A stretch of DNA of 64,000 nucleotides from Candidatus Eiseniibacteriota bacterium. GTDB taxonomy: Bacteria > Orphanbacterota > Orphanbacteria > Orphanbacterales > Orphanbacteraceae. Position 1 is the first letter of the stretch. Each line of letters opens with the position of its first letter. Positions 1 through 11,948 of the stretch are shown piece by piece. The position numbers and the translations under genes are program-made. Location: positions 62,001-126,000 of the forward strand of contig JAJRWB010000014.1 of NCBI GenBank assembly GCA_024276995.1. Direction: 5' to 3'. Below the pieces are notes generated by a model. The model had not been told where the DNA came from, did not search any database, and worked only from the letters and a program-made list of their open reading frames with translations.

Positions 1-255
1 ATCCTCTTGGCGGCGACTCTTCTCGGGCGGGCGCTCGGTACGCTGCAAAAGGTGATCGATCCGGAGAGGATCGTCCTATCGGGAGGGCTCTCCCGGGAGA
101 GGGAGATGCTCGTCGAGCCGGCGATCGCGGAGGCACGTAGAAATCTCTTTCGAACATCTCTGCAACACATTGATATAAAAGAGGCTGAGCTAGGCGTCGA
201 TGCCGGTCTCTACGGTGCGGCCGAGCTGATCTTCTCCTCGATGCCCACCGGGTGA
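1..255 (+). CDS. ROK-family sugar kinase/regulator, C-terminal fragment
   Basis: The reading frame is open from the window edge, so only the last 84 residues are visible. The stretch PERIVLSGGLS followed by LGVDAGLYGAAELI matches the C-terminal end of ROK (repressor, ORF, kinase) proteins, where a glycine-rich turn closes the ATP-binding lobe and the last helix starts with a small-residue GA motif. Such proteins phosphorylate glucose or N-acetyl sugars, or act as sugar-responsive repressors. The N-terminal ATP site and the zinc motif lie outside the window, so substrate and kinase/repressor status cannot be judged. Confidence 0.75.
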   Translation: MLLAATLLGRALGTLQKVIDPERIVLSGGLSREREMLVEPAIAEARRNLFRTSLQHIDIKEAELGVDAGLYGAAELIFSSMPTG

Positions 256-342
256 AAATCCCCGATCTTCCCTCCAAGGCAGTTCGATTTGTGCGCTAAA
301 GCGGTTTCCCTTGGGGCCGATCTTCGGTTCAGGGAGGCAGCG

Positions 343-924
343 ATGCAGGTCGACTACGCAAAACTGCGGGAACTGGAAAGGCGCTTCGCCCACTTGAACC
401 GGTGCGAAGTGGGGGAGTCGATCTTCTACCGGACGAAGCGGGGGCGGGAACTCTTCCGGCTGGAGGGGAACGGCAGCCGCCTGAGGCTCCCCGTATCGTA
501 CGAGATCCTGCAGAGCCTCTTCGGCGAGGTTCCCTTCCACGTCGAACCGTTCGGCGACAGCTGCGTCATCCCCCTCGACACGCTTCACGATGAGGTGCTT
601 CTGTGGACCCTCCTCGAAGCGCTCGGCGAGCAATCGGTCGACACCACCGACGAACTGCGCCGGCAAGATCCCGTCGATGTGATCGAAAGGAGCATCGAAG
701 AGATCGAGGCGACCTCGCCGCCGCCGAAGCGGAGGAAAGCGCAGACCGCGGAGTCGGAGATCGCCGGCTCCACGCGGCAGCTGCCGCTCCATTTCATCGT
801 GCGAGTGGCCGTCGCCGGTTTCGTTCTCCTCTTCGCGGCGTTCCTGACCCTTTCCTTCCTTCTCGGGGCGAAACCGACGCCCGATGATCCGCGCGCGCCG
901 GTGGAACAGCTTCTCCGGCGCTGA
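343..924 (+). CDS. Hypothetical protein with one C-terminal membrane segment
   Basis: 193 residues, no family recognised. The start is ATG 343, preceded by AGGGAGG at 331-337; an in-frame TTG at 289 lacks a ribosome binding site. The first 145 residues are soluble and mixed in charge, with a basic linker (PPPKRRK) just before a hydrophobic helix at about residues 152-176, then a short proline/aspartate-rich tail. This is a tail-anchor-like layout with the bulk of the protein probably cytoplasmic. It follows the ROK gene by 87 bp and ends just before the promoter of the acyl-CoA operon. Confidence 0.6.
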   Translation: MQVDYAKLRELERRFAHLNRCEVGESIFYRTKRGRELFRLEGNGSRLRLPVSYEILQSLFGEVPFHVEPFGDSCVIPLDTLHDEVLLWTLLEALGEQSVDTTDELRRQDPVDVIERSIEEIEATSPPPKRRKAQTAESEIAGSTRQLPLHFIVRVAVAGFVLLFAAFLTLSFLLGAKPTPDDPRAPVEQLLRR

Positions 925-966
925 TCGGGAGATCGCCCCCTTCTTCGCCGTGTGCGGTTCGCCATA

Positions 967-995
967 TTGACACGCGGCGAAGCAGATCCTAATCT
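967..995 (+). promoter_or_regulatory. Sigma-70-type promoter of the meaB/mutase operon
   Basis: TTGACA at 967-972, 17-bp spacer, TAATCT at 990-995. The -35 box is perfect; the -10 box keeps only the TA...T positions, as at the other promoters in this window. Transcription would begin near 1002, only a few bases before ATG 1007, so either the mRNA is nearly leaderless or translation starts at GTG 1058. Confidence 0.6.
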
Positions 996-1006
996 ATAGC
1001 TGTTCT

Positions 1007-2020
1007 ATGCGCATAACGCACCGCGCGAGGGTACACCCACTTCGGGACGGCGGATCCGTGCAGCCAAACGGCCATCAGTTGATCGACGGTTTGCTCCGTG
1101 GAGACCGTGCCTCCCTCGCGAGGGCGATCTCTTTCGTGGAAAACGCCGCCCCGTCGTCGATGAAGATTCTCGACGCCGTCTACCCCCGCACGGGAAAAGC
1201 GTACCGTATCGGCGTGACCGGGCCTCCCGGCGCGGGGAAGAGCACTCTCGTCAGCCGGCTCGTCGGGGAGCTGTGGAGCGAGGGGAAGAGTATCGGCGTC
1301 GTCGCCGTCGATCCGTCGAGTCCTTTCACCCGAGGCGCGCTTCTCGGCGACAGGGTCCGCTTCCAGGAGATCCCGGACGACCCGCGTTTCTTCGTTCGGA
1401 GCATGGCGTCCCGGGGAAGTTCCGGCGGGCTCGCCTTTCGCACCGGTGAGGTGTGCGACCTCCTCGACGCGTCGGGGAAGGATGTGCTCGTCATCGAGAC
1501 GGTCGGCGTGGGCCAGTCGGAACTCGACGGGGCCGCCGCCGTGCACACCACCGTGGTGGTTCTCGTGCCCGAGTCGGGAGACGAAGTGCAGGCGATGAAG
1601 GCGGGCCTGATGGAGATCGGCGATGTTTTCACCGTGAACAAGGCCGACCGTGTCGGCGCGGACCGGATGGCCCGCTGCGTGGAGGAGATGCTCCACCTCG
1701 GGGCGGGCGGGGACGGATGGAAAGCTCCCGTGGTGCTCCTCTCGGCGCTCAGCGGCGATTCGTTCCCCCTCTTTCTCGACGCTCTTCGCCGCCACGAGGA
1801 TCACATCCGCAAGTCGGGCGACTTCGCGCGGCTCAAGATCGAGAGGGGACGCGCGAAGATCGAGGAGATCGTCGAGAGGGAACGGAACAGGGAGTTCTGG
1901 AAGCGTTCCGAAGTGGAGTGTTCTTTCGAGGAGGCCCTCGCCCAACTCGCGGGGGGGAAGACGACGCCGTACCGGGAAGCGGCCCGGATGCTCGATCAGT
2001 TCAGACGGGAAGGGAAGTGA
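1007..2020 (+). CDS. meaB: MeaB-family GTPase, acyl-CoA mutase chaperone
   Basis: 337 residues, G3E-family P-loop GTPase. Walker A is GPPGAGKST near residue 70; the switch segment ends in VIETVGVGQSE and the base-recognition motif is NKAD. MeaB proteins gate delivery of adenosylcobalamin to methylmalonyl- or isobutyryl-CoA mutase and protect or reactivate the holoenzyme. The gene sits 3 bp before the mutase large subunit, a usual pairing. ATG 1007 gives a 17-residue extension; GTG 1058 is an alternative start that matches the usual family N-terminus (LIDGLLRGDR...). The isobutyryl-CoA mutase chaperone MeaI is the same family, so the partner decides the role. Confidence 0.93.
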   Translation: MRITHRARVHPLRDGGSVQPNGHQLIDGLLRGDRASLARAISFVENAAPSSMKILDAVYPRTGKAYRIGVTGPPGAGKSTLVSRLVGELWSEGKSIGVVAVDPSSPFTRGALLGDRVRFQEIPDDPRFFVRSMASRGSSGGLAFRTGEVCDLLDASGKDVLVIETVGVGQSELDGAAAVHTTVVVLVPESGDEVQAMKAGLMEIGDVFTVNKADRVGADRMARCVEEMLHLGAGGDGWKAPVVLLSALSGDSFPLFLDALRRHEDHIRKSGDFARLKIERGRAKIEEIVERERNREFWKRSEVECSFEEALAQLAGGKTTPYREAARMLDQFRREGK

Positions 2021-2023
2021 ACG

Positions 2024-3625
<1,602 letters not shown>

Positions 3626-3658
3626 AAGAAGCCGGCGCCCCTGCGAAGGAAGGATCCC

Positions 3659-4066
3659 ATGGACAGACCGATTCGCGTTCTCGTGGGAAAGGTGGGACTC
3701 GACGGCCACGACAGGGGAGTGAAAGTGGTGGCGAGCGCCCTGAGGGATGCCGGTATGGAGGTGATCTACACCGGTCTCCACCAGACGCCGGAAAACGTCG
3801 TGCGCGCCGCGGTGGAGGAGGATGTGGAGGTGGTGGCGATCAGTATCTTGTCGGGCGCCCATATGACGCTCTTCCCGAGACTTCTCGAACTGCTCCGGGA
3901 GAACGGCCGTGACGATATCCTCCTGTGCGGAGGGGGAATCATTCCGGAAAAGGACAGGCTCGCTCTCGAGAAGATCGGCGTGGGGGCTCTCTTCGGACCG
4001 GGAACCGACACCACCGAAATCGTTTCGTACCTCGAGGAAGAGGTGAAGAAAAGGCGCGCCCGCTGA
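3659..4066 (+). CDS. Cobalamin-binding small subunit of the acyl-CoA mutase
   Basis: 135 residues, a stand-alone B12-binding Rossmann domain. It has the base-off signature LDGHDRG (DxHxxG, with His as lower axial ligand of cobalt), followed by the conserved SIL and GGG loop segments ([15 protein letters not shown]). Length and two-gene arrangement match IcmB and archaeal-type MCM small subunits. SD-like AAGGAAGG lies 5-10 bp before ATG 3659. It should pair with the 533-residue subunit 33 bp upstream to form the active mutase. Confidence 0.95.
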   Translation: MDRPIRVLVGKVGLDGHDRGVKVVASALRDAGMEVIYTGLHQTPENVVRAAVEEDVEVVAISILSGAHMTLFPRLLELLRENGRDDILLCGGGIIPEKDRLALEKIGVGALFGPGTDTTEIVSYLEEEVKKRRAR

Positions 4067-4113
4067 CACGGGAACGCTCGACCGATCGGGCCGTCGCGGC
4101 CGGGAGGACGGGA

Positions 4114-4980
4114 TTGACCGGAACCGGACAGGGGAAACGGGTCGGCGTGGTGGGCGCCGGGACGATGGGTTCCGGAATCGCCCAGGTTTTCGCCGCGGCG
4201 AATTATCGCGTCGATCTCGTCGATATCGATGATGAGAGGATCGACGACGCGATCGGAAGGATCCGCGCCAGCCTGCGGAAGCTCGCCTCGAGGGGGGTGA
4301 TCGACCCGGCCCAGGTCGATCCGGTGCTCGACCGGATCGAGGCGGTGGAAGACTGCCGGAACATTCGGCCCGCGACGCTCGTCATCGAAGCGGCGCCCGA
4401 GATATCGAATGTGAAACAGGAGATCTTCCGCCGGCTCGACGAGGCGATGCCGCCGGAGACGATTCTCGCGACGAACACTTCTTCCATCTCGATCACCGAC
4501 ATCGCCGCCGCCACCGATCGGCCCGACAGGGTGATCGGTATGCATTTCATGAATCCCGTTCCCGCCATGAGGCTCGTCGAGCTGATCCGGGGCGCCGCGA
4601 CGAGCGACGGAACATACCGTTTCGCCGAGGCGATGGTCGGCGAACTGGGGAAGACCGCCGTCGAAGTGCAGGACTACCCGGGGTTCGTGGCAAACCGGAT
4701 CCTCATGCCGATGATCAACGAGGCGATCTGCGCCCTCGTCGAGGGGGTGGCGAGCGCGGAGGATATCGACAGGGTGATGACCCTCGGTATGAACCATCCG
4801 ATGGGGCCTTTGGCGCTCGCCGACTTCATCGGCCTCGACATCTGCCTTGCCATTCTCGAAGTTTTATATGAAAGCTATTCCGATCCGAAATACCGGCCGT
4901 GCGCGCTTCTCAGGAAGATGGTGGACGCGGGCTATCTCGGCAGGAAGAGCGGGAAAGGTTTTTTCAACTACGAATCGTAA
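4114..4980 (+). CDS. hbd: 3-hydroxybutyryl-CoA dehydrogenase
   Basis: 288 residues from TTG 4114, preceded by GGGAGG at 4102-4107; a longer in-frame extension overlaps the small mutase subunit and is unlikely. The N-terminal NAD domain has VGAGTMGSGIAQ; the catalytic region has GMHFMNPVP with the family His and the C-terminal domain has GFVANRILMP. The size equals typical PaaH/Hbd proteins, which oxidise (S)-3-hydroxybutyryl-CoA to acetoacetyl-CoA in the cytoplasm. It lies between a mutase and an acyl-CoA dehydrogenase, so it can act on butyryl-derived intermediates. No enoyl-CoA hydratase or thiolase is visible here. Confidence 0.93.
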   Translation: MTGTGQGKRVGVVGAGTMGSGIAQVFAAANYRVDLVDIDDERIDDAIGRIRASLRKLASRGVIDPAQVDPVLDRIEAVEDCRNIRPATLVIEAAPEISNVKQEIFRRLDEAMPPETILATNTSSISITDIAAATDRPDRVIGMHFMNPVPAMRLVELIRGAATSDGTYRFAEAMVGELGKTAVEVQDYPGFVANRILMPMINEAICALVEGVASAEDIDRVMTLGMNHPMGPLALADFIGLDICLAILEVLYESYSDPKYRPCALLRKMVDAGYLGRKSGKGFFNYES

Positions 4981-5009
4981 CGATCCCGGCCGTGGAGGAC
5001 AGCAGAACG

Positions 5010-6152
5010 ATGGATTTCAGGCTTACCGAGGAACAGGGAATGATCCGCGATATGGTGCGCCAGTTCGCGGAGGAGAAGCTCGCGCCCACCGCTTCCGAAA
5101 GGGACGAGAAGGAGATCCCCGCCGTGGAGGCGGCGAAGGAGTTCGGCCGGCTCGGGGTGATGGGGATGACGATTCCCGAGGAGTATGACGGCAACCGGCT
5201 CGATGATATTTCCGAGGCGATCGTCGTGGAGGAGTGCTCCCGGGTGGATGCCGCGTTCGGCGTGCTCGTCGCCGTTCACACCGGATTGTGCGCCACCTGT
5301 TTCGTGAAGCATGGCACGGAGGAGCAGAAGAAAAAGTACCTGCCGAAGCTCGCCACCGGCGAATGGATCGGCGCGTATTCCCTCTCCGAGGCGGGGGCGG
5401 GAAGCGATCCGTCGGCGTTGCGCTGCAGCGCGCGGAAGGAGGGGGACAAGTACATCCTCAACGGCGAGAAGACATGGGTGACGAACGGCGCGATTGCAGA
5501 CGTCTACATTCTCATCGCGAGAACCGATGAGAACGCCCCGAAAGGGAAGGGCCTCACCGCCTTCATCGTGGAGAAGACGTTCCCCGGTTTCAAGGTGGGG
5601 AAGAAGGAGGAGAAGCTCGGCATCCGCTCGAGTGACACGGTGACTCTCGTCTTGGAAAACTGCGAGGTGCCGGCGGAGAATGTCCTCCTCGACGAGGGCC
5701 GGGGACTTCACGTGGCGTTCGGCGCTCTCGACAGGAGCCGTATCGGCATCGCGGCGCAGGCGGTGGGCATCGCCCAGGGAGCTCTCGAGCTGGCGGTGAA
5801 CTATGCCAAGGAGAGGGAGCAGTTCGGAAAGCCGATCATCCGCCACCAGTCGATCGGGAACTATCTCGCCGACATGGCGACAAGAACGGAAGCCGCGAGG
5901 TTCCTCACCTACAGGGCGGCGTGGATGAAGGGGGAGGGGATGACCCACACGAAAGAGTCGGCCCAGGCGAAGCTGTTCGCCGGCGACACGGCTGTATGGG
6001 TCGCCGACAGGGCGGTGCAGGTTCTCGGCGGCTACGGTTACACGAAGGAGTTCGCCGCGGAGCGCTTCTACCGCGATGCGAAGATCACCCAGATCTACGA
6101 AGGGACGAACGAAATCCAGCGGCTCGTCATCGCCCGTGCCCTCGCGACGTAG
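5010..6152 (+). CDS. Short-chain (butyryl-type) acyl-CoA dehydrogenase
   Basis: 380 residues from ATG 5010 with GTGGAGG at 4992-4998; the longer in-frame start at 4899 overlaps hbd and is rejected. Family signatures are present: [13 protein letters not shown] (FAD/substrate loop), [24 protein letters not shown], and [11 protein letters not shown]. The catalytic base is Glu364 in IYEGTNEIQ, the position used by short/medium-chain enzymes. It converts a saturated acyl-CoA to the trans-2-enoyl-CoA, passing electrons to ETF. Next to a predicted isobutyryl-CoA mutase and Hbd, butyryl-CoA is the obvious substrate; isobutyryl-CoA dehydrogenase is the main alternative. Confidence 0.93.
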   Translation: MDFRLTEEQGMIRDMVRQFAEEKLAPTASERDEKEIPAVEAAKEFGRLGVMGMTIPEEYDGNRLDDISEAIVVEECSRVDAAFGVLVAVHTGLCATCFVKHGTEEQKKKYLPKLATGEWIGAYSLSEAGAGSDPSALRCSARKEGDKYILNGEKTWVTNGAIADVYILIARTDENAPKGKGLTAFIVEKTFPGFKVGKKEEKLGIRSSDTVTLVLENCEVPAENVLLDEGRGLHVAFGALDRSRIGIAAQAVGIAQGALELAVNYAKEREQFGKPIIRHQSIGNYLADMATRTEAARFLTYRAAWMKGEGMTHTKESAQAKLFAGDTAVWVADRAVQVLGGYGYTKEFAAERFYRDAKITQIYEGTNEIQRLVIARALAT

Positions 6153-9027
6153 GAAAGGGACGGATCTGATCCGGGTCCGCGGCGCATCGGAGCACAATCT
6201 CCGCTCGGTGAATGTCGATATCCCGCGAAACGCCTTCGTGGTGGTCACCGGCATGTCGGGAAGCGGAAAGTCGTCGCTCGCCTTCGATACGATCTACGCC
6301 GAAGGGCAGCGGCGGTACGTCGAGTCGCTCTCCGCCTATGCGCGCCAGTTTCTCGGGCAGATGGAAAAGCCCGCCGTGGAATCGATCGAGGGACTTTCGC
6401 CGGCGATCGCCATCGAGCAGCGATCCGCTTCGCGCAATCCCCGCTCCACCGTGGGCACGGTGACCGAAATCTACGATTACCTGCGGCTCCTGTTCGCGCG
6501 CGTGGGCGTTCCGCATTGCCCCGACTGCGCGATCCCGATCGAAACTCGGACGGTGCAGCAGATCGTCGACCAGGTCGCATCGTGGGGAGAAGGGGAGAAA
6601 CTCCGAATCCTCGCTCCGGTGATCGGCGGCCGAAAAGGGGAGCACCGGGAGGTTCTCGAAAAGCTGCGAAGGGAAGGGTACACGCGGGTTCTCGTCGACG
6701 GCGAGGAGCGCGAGCTCGACGAAGAGATCCGCCTGGTAAAGACGAAGAAGCACGAGATCTTCCTGGTCGTCGATCGGGTGAAACTTTCGCCGAGGGTACA
6801 CGGGCGCTTGGCGGACAGCGTCGCGACGGCCCTCGCCGCGGGCGGCGGCGTGCTTCATGTTCGAAGAGAAGGGGGAGACGACGCGGTCTTTTCCGAGAAT
6901 CTCGCCTGCGGGCGGTGCGGTTTTTCCCTTCCCGAGATCAGTCCGAGGATCTTCTCCTTCAATTCCCCCTACGGCGCGTGTCCGGCGTGCAGCGGACTCG
7001 GCACGCGTAGGGAGATCGCGTCGCCCCTCGTAATCCCCGATGCCGACCGTTCGGTCGGCGAGGGAGGGATCGTACCGTGGGGTCCCGTGAGGGGGGCGTG
7101 GCACAGGAATATCACCGAGGCGCTCGCGAAGAGCTACCGGTTTTCCCTCGATACGCCGATCCGGCGGCTCGGCGCGAACGTGCGCCGGGTGCTCCTGTAC
7201 GGCAGCGGCGAGAGAAGAATCACGGTACGCGTCGACAGGCCGACGGGGAGCGGGAAGCTGAAGGTCCGTTTCGAGGGGGTCGTGCCGTGGCTCGAACGGC
7301 GGTATCGGGAAACCGGCTCGGAAGGGGTGCGGCGTTGGATCGAAGGATTCATGTCGATCGGGCCGTGCCCCGAATGCAACGGCGCGAGGCTTCGCCGGGA
7401 GTCTCTCGCCGTTCGTCTCCACGGCCACACGATCGACGCGCTGACGGCGCTCTCCGTGGAGCGGCTCGACGAGACGATGCGCGCCGTCCGCTGGAGCGAC
7501 CGTGAGATGGAAATCGGCTCCCAGGTGCTCAAGGAGATCCGCGAGCGTCTCCGTTTCCTCAACGACGTCGGATTGTCGTACCTCACGCTCGACCGGAGCG
7601 CGGCGACGCTCTCGGGAGGGGAAGCGCAGCGGATCCGCCTCGCCACGCAGATCGGTTCGGGCCTCACCGGAGTCTTATACGTCCTCGATGAGCCGTCGAT
7701 CGGCCTTCATGCGCGGGACAACCAGCGCCTTCTCGCCACGCTGATGCGGCTTCGGGATCTGGGCAACACCGTTCTCGTCGTCGAACACGATCGCGAGACG
7801 ATCGAAAGCGCCGACCACGTGATCGATATCGGCCCGGGCGCCGGGATCCACGGGGGGGAGATCGTCGCCGAGGGGAAGCCGGAGAAGATCGCCCGGTCGA
7901 AGCGCTCCCTCACGGGCGCGTATCTTCGCGCAGAGCGGGAAGTACCCCTTCCCGGCCGGCGCCGCGCGGGGAGCGGCCGCGCCGTGGAGGTGATCGGCGC
8001 GCGGGAGAACAATCTGAAGAATATCGACGTGGCGTTTCCCCTGGGAAAGCTGATCTGCGTGACGGGCGTATCCGGTTCGGGGAAGAGCACCCTCGTCGGG
8101 GAGATCCTTCATAAGGCGCTGGCGCGCAGACTCCACGGGGGGCGCGCCCTTCCCGGAAGGCATCGCCGGATCACCGGGCTCGCCGACGTCGACAAGGTGA
8201 TCGCCATCGACCAGAGCCCGATCGGCCGGACGCCCCGCTCGAACCCGGCCACCTACACCGGGGCGTTCACCCCGATCCGGGAGATCTTCTCCATGCTCCC
8301 CGAGTCGAAGGTGCGCGGCTACCGGCCGGGACGCTTCAGCTTCAACGTGAAGGGGGGGCGGTGCGAGGCGTGCGCCGGCGACGGGACGATCAAGATCGAG
8401 ATGCACTTCCTCCCCGATGTCTACGTGAGGTGCGATGTCTGCCGCGGTAGGCGGTACAACCGGGAGACGCTCGAGGTGCGTTTCCGCGGCCACTCGATCG
8501 CCGACGTGCTCGACATGACCGTCGACGAGGCGGGGGAACTGCTGAAGAACATCCCCGCCGTGAAAAGGAAACTCGATCTTCTCTCGCAGGTCGGGCTCGG
8601 CTATATCCATCTCGGCCAGTCGGCGACGACCCTTTCGGGTGGGGAGGCCCAGCGGATCAAGCTCTCCACGGAGCTTTCGAAGCGCGCCACCGGAAAAACG
8701 ATATACATTCTTGACGAGCCGACCACGGGGCTGCACTTTGAGGATGTGCGTCTCCTCCTGGAAGTGCTCGGTCGCCTGGTGGACGGCGGGAACACGGTGA
8801 TCGTGATCGAGCACAACCTCGACGTGATCAAGACGGCCGACGAGGTGATCGACCTCGGACCCGAGGGAGGAGAGGGCGGTGGTGGGGTGGTTGCGAGGGG
8901 GACCCCGGAGGAGGTCGCCCTCGTGAACGCGTCGCACACGGGACGGGAGCTGAAAAAGGTCCTGGCGAAGGGGCGCGCGGCGCCGGCGATCGGCGGGAAG
9001 AAGAGACGATCGCGGAGAATCGGATGA
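6136..9027 (+). CDS. uvrA: UvrABC excinuclease subunit A
   Basis: About 963 residues with the full UvrA layout: Walker [10 protein letters not shown] near residue 40, a zinc module with CGRC...CPAC, first ABC signature [12 protein letters not shown], a second Walker [10 protein letters not shown], a second zinc module CEAC...CDVC, and second signature [12 protein letters not shown] followed by [11 protein letters not shown]. It scans DNA for bulky lesions and loads UvrB. The start is uncertain: GTG 6136 overlaps the dehydrogenase gene by 17 bp; a purine-rich AGGAAAGGGA at 6151-6160 would suit a non-standard CTG at 6166. The stop overlaps gcvT by 4 bp, so an SOS-type gene is translationally coupled to metabolism. 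Confidence 0.96.
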   Translation: MPSRRRKGTDLIRVRGASEHNLRSVNVDIPRNAFVVVTGMSGSGKSSLAFDTIYAEGQRRYVESLSAYARQFLGQMEKPAVESIEGLSPAIAIEQRSASRNPRSTVGTVTEIYDYLRLLFARVGVPHCPDCAIPIETRTVQQIVDQVASWGEGEKLRILAPVIGGRKGEHREVLEKLRREGYTRVLVDGEERELDEEIRLVKTKKHEIFLVVDRVKLSPRVHGRLADSVATALAAGGGVLHVRREGGDDAVFSENLACGRCGFSLPEISPRIFSFNSPYGACPACSGLGTRREIASPLVIPDADRSVGEGGIVPWGPVRGAWHRNITEALAKSYRFSLDTPIRRLGANVRRVLLYGSGERRITVRVDRPTGSGKLKVRFEGVVPWLERRYRETGSEGVRRWIEGFMSIGPCPECNGARLRRESLAVRLHGHTIDALTALSVERLDETMRAVRWSDREMEIGSQVLKEIRERLRFLNDVGLSYLTLDRSAATLSGGEAQRIRLATQIGSGLTGVLYVLDEPSIGLHARDNQRLLATLMRLRDLGNTVLVVEHDRETIESADHVIDIGPGAGIHGGEIVAEGKPEKIARSKRSLTGAYLRAEREVPLPGRRRAGSGRAVEVIGARENNLKNIDVAFPLGKLICVTGVSGSGKSTLVGEILHKALARRLHGGRALPGRHRRITGLADVDKVIAIDQSPIGRTPRSNPATYTGAFTPIREIFSMLPESKVRGYRPGRFSFNVKGGRCEACAGDGTIKIEMHFLPDVYVRCDVCRGRRYNRETLEVRFRGHSIADVLDMTVDEAGELLKNIPAVKRKLDLLSQVGLGYIHLGQSATTLSGGEAQRIKLSTELSKRATGKTIYILDEPTTGLHFEDVRLLLEVLGRLVDGGNTVIVIEHNLDVIKTADEVIDLGPEGGEGGGGVVARGTPEEVALVNASHTGRELKKVLAKGRAAPAIGGKKRRSRRIG

Positions 9028-10160
9028 ACAACCGGCCGAGGGAGAAGGGCGCGCCGCAGAGAACTCCCCTGTGGGCGAGGCATCGGGAGGCGGGGGGAAA
9101 GATCGTTCCCTTCGCCGGATGGGAAATGCCGATCCGCTACACATCGATCCTCGAGGAACACGAGGCGGTGCGGAGTGCGGCGCGATTGTTCGATGTCTCC
9201 CACATGGGCGACATCATTCTCACCGGCGCCGACGCGATCCCCGAAACGGAGAGGATCACCACGGCGCGCCTGTCGGGGAAGAGCGCAGGCTTCATCCAGT
9301 ACGCCCTGCTGCTCAACGAGGAGGCGGGCATTCTCGACGATATTCTCGTCTACCTTCTCGACGGGCGCGTAATGCTCGTGGTGAACGCCGTGAACCGGGC
9401 GAAGGATCTCGAATGGATCCGCGCCCACGCCGACGGGGATGTCGATGTGACCGACTCGAGCGGGGAGATCTCGCAGATCGCCGTGCAGGGTCGGGCGTCG
9501 GAGATGATCTTATCGCGCCTCGCCGGCGACGGCTTCGTCGATCCCGGCTACTATCGCTCCACTAAGGCAACGATCGCCGGGATGGAGACGATCGTGTCGC
9601 GCACCGGTTATACGGGCGAGTTCGGATACGAGATCTACGCGCCGTGGGACGGTGCCGTCGCGATCTGGGACGCGTGCCTCGCCGCCGGCGCCGGCACCGG
9701 TCTCAAGCCGGTCGGCCTCGGCGCGCGCGACTCGCTCCGTCTCGAAATGGCGTATTGCCTTTACGGGAAGGATATCGATGAGACGGTGAACCCGGTGGAG
9801 GCGAAGTTGACGTGGACGGTGCGCGGGAAGAAAGAGGAGTGGATCGGGAAGGAAGCGTACCGGGAGGTGAAGGAGAAGGGGACCGATCGGCTGCTCACCG
9901 GTTTTCTCCTTGGGAAAAAGGAGATACCGAGGCACGGTTTCGATATTCTTCACGAGGGCGCCCGGGTAGGCGTCATCACGAGCGGCGGCTATTCTCCCAC
10001 GTGCCGGGCGGGGATCGCCCTCGGCTACGTGAACACCGCCGTCGCGACCGCCAGCGAAGGTTTTGAAGTGAACATCCGCGGTCGCCGCGCGCCGGCGACC
10101 CCCGTGAGGGGATCGTTCGTCCCCTCATCGGTGAAGGGGGACGAGGAGGACTCGAAGTGA
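9024..10160 (+). CDS. gcvT: Aminomethyltransferase (glycine cleavage T protein)
   Basis: 378 residues, ATG overlapping the uvrA stop. Key family stretches: [21 protein letters not shown] at the N-terminus, [24 protein letters not shown] (folate-binding region) and [18 protein letters not shown]. It transfers the aminomethyl group from lipoyl-GcvH to tetrahydrofolate, giving 5,10-methylene-THF and ammonia. First gene of a compact gcvT-H-PA-PB set. The overlap with uvrA leaves no leader, so no glycine riboswitch can precede it. Confidence 0.97.
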   Translation: MNNRPREKGAPQRTPLWARHREAGGKIVPFAGWEMPIRYTSILEEHEAVRSAARLFDVSHMGDIILTGADAIPETERITTARLSGKSAGFIQYALLLNEEAGILDDILVYLLDGRVMLVVNAVNRAKDLEWIRAHADGDVDVTDSSGEISQIAVQGRASEMILSRLAGDGFVDPGYYRSTKATIAGMETIVSRTGYTGEFGYEIYAPWDGAVAIWDACLAAGAGTGLKPVGLGARDSLRLEMAYCLYGKDIDETVNPVEAKLTWTVRGKKEEWIGKEAYREVKEKGTDRLLTGFLLGKKEIPRHGFDILHEGARVGVITSGGYSPTCRAGIALGYVNTAVATASEGFEVNIRGRRAPATPVRGSFVPSSVKGDEEDSK

Positions 10161-10549
10161 ACATTCCGGAAGACCGCCAGTACACGAGGGAACACGAGTG
10201 GATTCTCGTGGATGACGGCATCGCCACGATCGGCGTCACCGACTTCGCGCAGTCGGAGCTGGGGGACATCGTGTTCATCGAACTTCCCGACGTCGGCGAC
10301 GTGATGAGCGCCGACGATACGGTGGCGACCATCGAGGCGGTGAAAACCGTGGCCGATCTCTTCACCCCTTTCCCGGGTAAAGTGGTGGAAGTGAACGAGC
10401 GGCTCGCCGAGGATCCCGACCTGGTGAACCGCGATCCGTACGGCGAGGGATGGATCGTTCGGATCGAGGTGGATGGAGAAGGGGAGGTCGGTGACCTGCT
10501 CGAAGCGGCGGAGTACAACAGCCTGGTGGAAGAGGAAGGCGCCGACTGA
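10157..10549 (+). CDS. gcvH: Glycine cleavage H protein (lipoyl carrier)
   Basis: 130 residues from GTG 10157, overlapping the gcvT stop by 4 bp. The lipoylated lysine is Lys63 in IEAVKTVADL, in the usual hairpin. The N-terminal REHEW and the NRDPYGEGWI segment near residue 95 are family hallmarks. It shuttles the aminomethyl intermediate between the P, T and L proteins in the cytoplasm. The lipoamide dehydrogenase is not in this window. Confidence 0.97.
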   Translation: MNIPEDRQYTREHEWILVDDGIATIGVTDFAQSELGDIVFIELPDVGDVMSADDTVATIEAVKTVADLFTPFPGKVVEVNERLAEDPDLVNRDPYGEGWIVRIEVDGEGEVGDLLEAAEYNSLVEEEGAD

Positions 10550-10574
10550 ACGGGGCGGCGCGCGGAGTGCGACG

Positions 10575-11948
10575 ATGAGCTATATCCCTCACCGCGAGGA
10601 AGACCGCCGCCGCATGCTTGATGCGATCGGCGTCGGGGGCATCGACGACCTGATGGAGGAAGTGCCGGAAGAACTCCGGTTTTGCGACGAACTTCCCCTC
10701 GGCCGCGCCCTCTCCCAGCAAGAGCTGATCGAGGAAATCGACCGCGCCGCGGCGCGATGCGCCGGCTCGACGGTCGATGCGTTCCTCGGGGGAGGGATCT
10801 ACGATCACTACACCCCCTCGCTCGCCGAGGCGACGATGGCGCGTCCCGAGTTCTACTCGGCCTACACGCCCTACCAGGCGGAAGTGAGCCAAGGGACGCT
10901 CCAGGCGATGTTCGAATTCCAGAGCCTCCTATGCGATCTCACGGCGATGCCCCTGGCGAATGCTTCCCTGTACGACGGCGCCACCGCCCTTGTCGAGGCG
11001 CTTTGGATGGCGGTGTCCGAGGGGAAGGGGCGGACCTCCGTGGTGGTGCCGCGAACGCTGAACCCCCGTTACCGGGCGGTGCTTCACTCCCATGTCGCCG
11101 GGAGGATGACCCTCGACGAGGTGGACGTCGACGGCCGGGGCCGGATCGACGAGGCCGCCCTCGCCGCGGCGCTTTCGGACGACACCGCCGCGGTGGTCGT
11201 GCAGAACCCGAACTACTTCGGCCACCTGGAGGATGTGCGGGCCGTGTCCGAGGCCGCGCACGGCGCCGGGGCGCTGTTGATTCACGTCTTCGAGCCGGTC
11301 AGCCTCGCCCTTCTCGAGCCGCCCGGCGCCGCGGGGGCGGATATCGCCGTGGGCGAGGGCCGCGCCCTCGGATCACCGATCAACTTCGGCGGACCTTTGA
11401 TCGGCCTTTTCACGTGCGCCGAGCGGTTCCTGAGGAAGATGCCGGGAAGGCTCTCTGGACTGACCGAGGACCAGGACGAAAAAAGAGCGTTCACCCTTAC
11501 CCTCCAGACGAGGGAGCAGCATATCCGCAGGGGGAAGGCGACGTCGAACATCTGCACCAACCAGCAACTCCTGTCGCTCGGTGCGCTCGTCCATCTCGCC
11601 TCTCTCGGTCCCGAAGGGTTCCGCCGAGCGGCGCTCCTGACGCAGGAAAGGGCGCTCCGGCTGCGCGATGCCCTCGGTGCGGCGGGCGCCGAGTTCCCTT
11701 TCCCGGAAACGCCTTTCTTCCGGGAGTTCGTCGTGCGGATCCCCGAACCTCTCGTCGCGGCGCTCCTGGAAGAGAGGATCGTCCCGGGAATCTCCCTGGA
11801 GGGCGACTATCCCGAGTACGGAAGCTGCCGTCTCGTGGCGGTCACCGAGAAACGCAGCCTCGAATCGATCGATCGCTTCGCCGTGACGGCGGGCCGTTTC
11901 ATGGAGAAAAGGACGGGAGGGCGCCATGCCGATTCCGCTCCTCTTTGA
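10575..11948 (+). CDS. gcvPA: Glycine dehydrogenase (decarboxylating) subunit 1
   Basis: 457 residues from ATG 10575; a longer frame from 10473 overlaps gcvH and is rejected. It opens with SYIPHREEDRRRMLDAIGV, and has the FLGGGIYDHYTPS and YTPYQAEVSQGTLQ segments of the split P protein alpha chain. This chain lacks the PLP lysine but completes the active site with subunit 2. The two-subunit form occurs in Firmicutes, archaea and many candidate phyla, unlike the fused ~950-residue GcvP of Proteobacteria. It overlaps gcvPB by 23 bp. Confidence 0.96.
   Translation: MSYIPHREEDRRRMLDAIGVGGIDDLMEEVPEELRFCDELPLGRALSQQELIEEIDRAAARCAGSTVDAFLGGGIYDHYTPSLAEATMARPEFYSAYTPYQAEVSQGTLQAMFEFQSLLCDLTAMPLANASLYDGATALVEALWMAVSEGKGRTSVVVPRTLNPRYRAVLHSHVAGRMTLDEVDVDGRGRIDEAALAAALSDDTAAVVVQNPNYFGHLEDVRAVSEAAHGAGALLIHVFEPVSLALLEPPGAAGADIAVGEGRALGSPINFGGPLIGLFTCAERFLRKMPGRLSGLTEDQDEKRAFTLTLQTREQHIRRGKATSNICTNQQLLSLGALVHLASLGPEGFRRAALLTQERALRLRDALGAAGAEFPFPETPFFREFVVRIPEPLVAALLEERIVPGISLEGDYPEYGSCRLVAVTEKRSLESIDRFAVTAGRFMEKRTGGRHADSAPL

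Noticed and set aside
9024-10160. Glycine riboswitch for the gcv genes
   Set aside because: gcvT overlaps the uvrA stop by 4 bp, so there is no untranslated leader to hold one.
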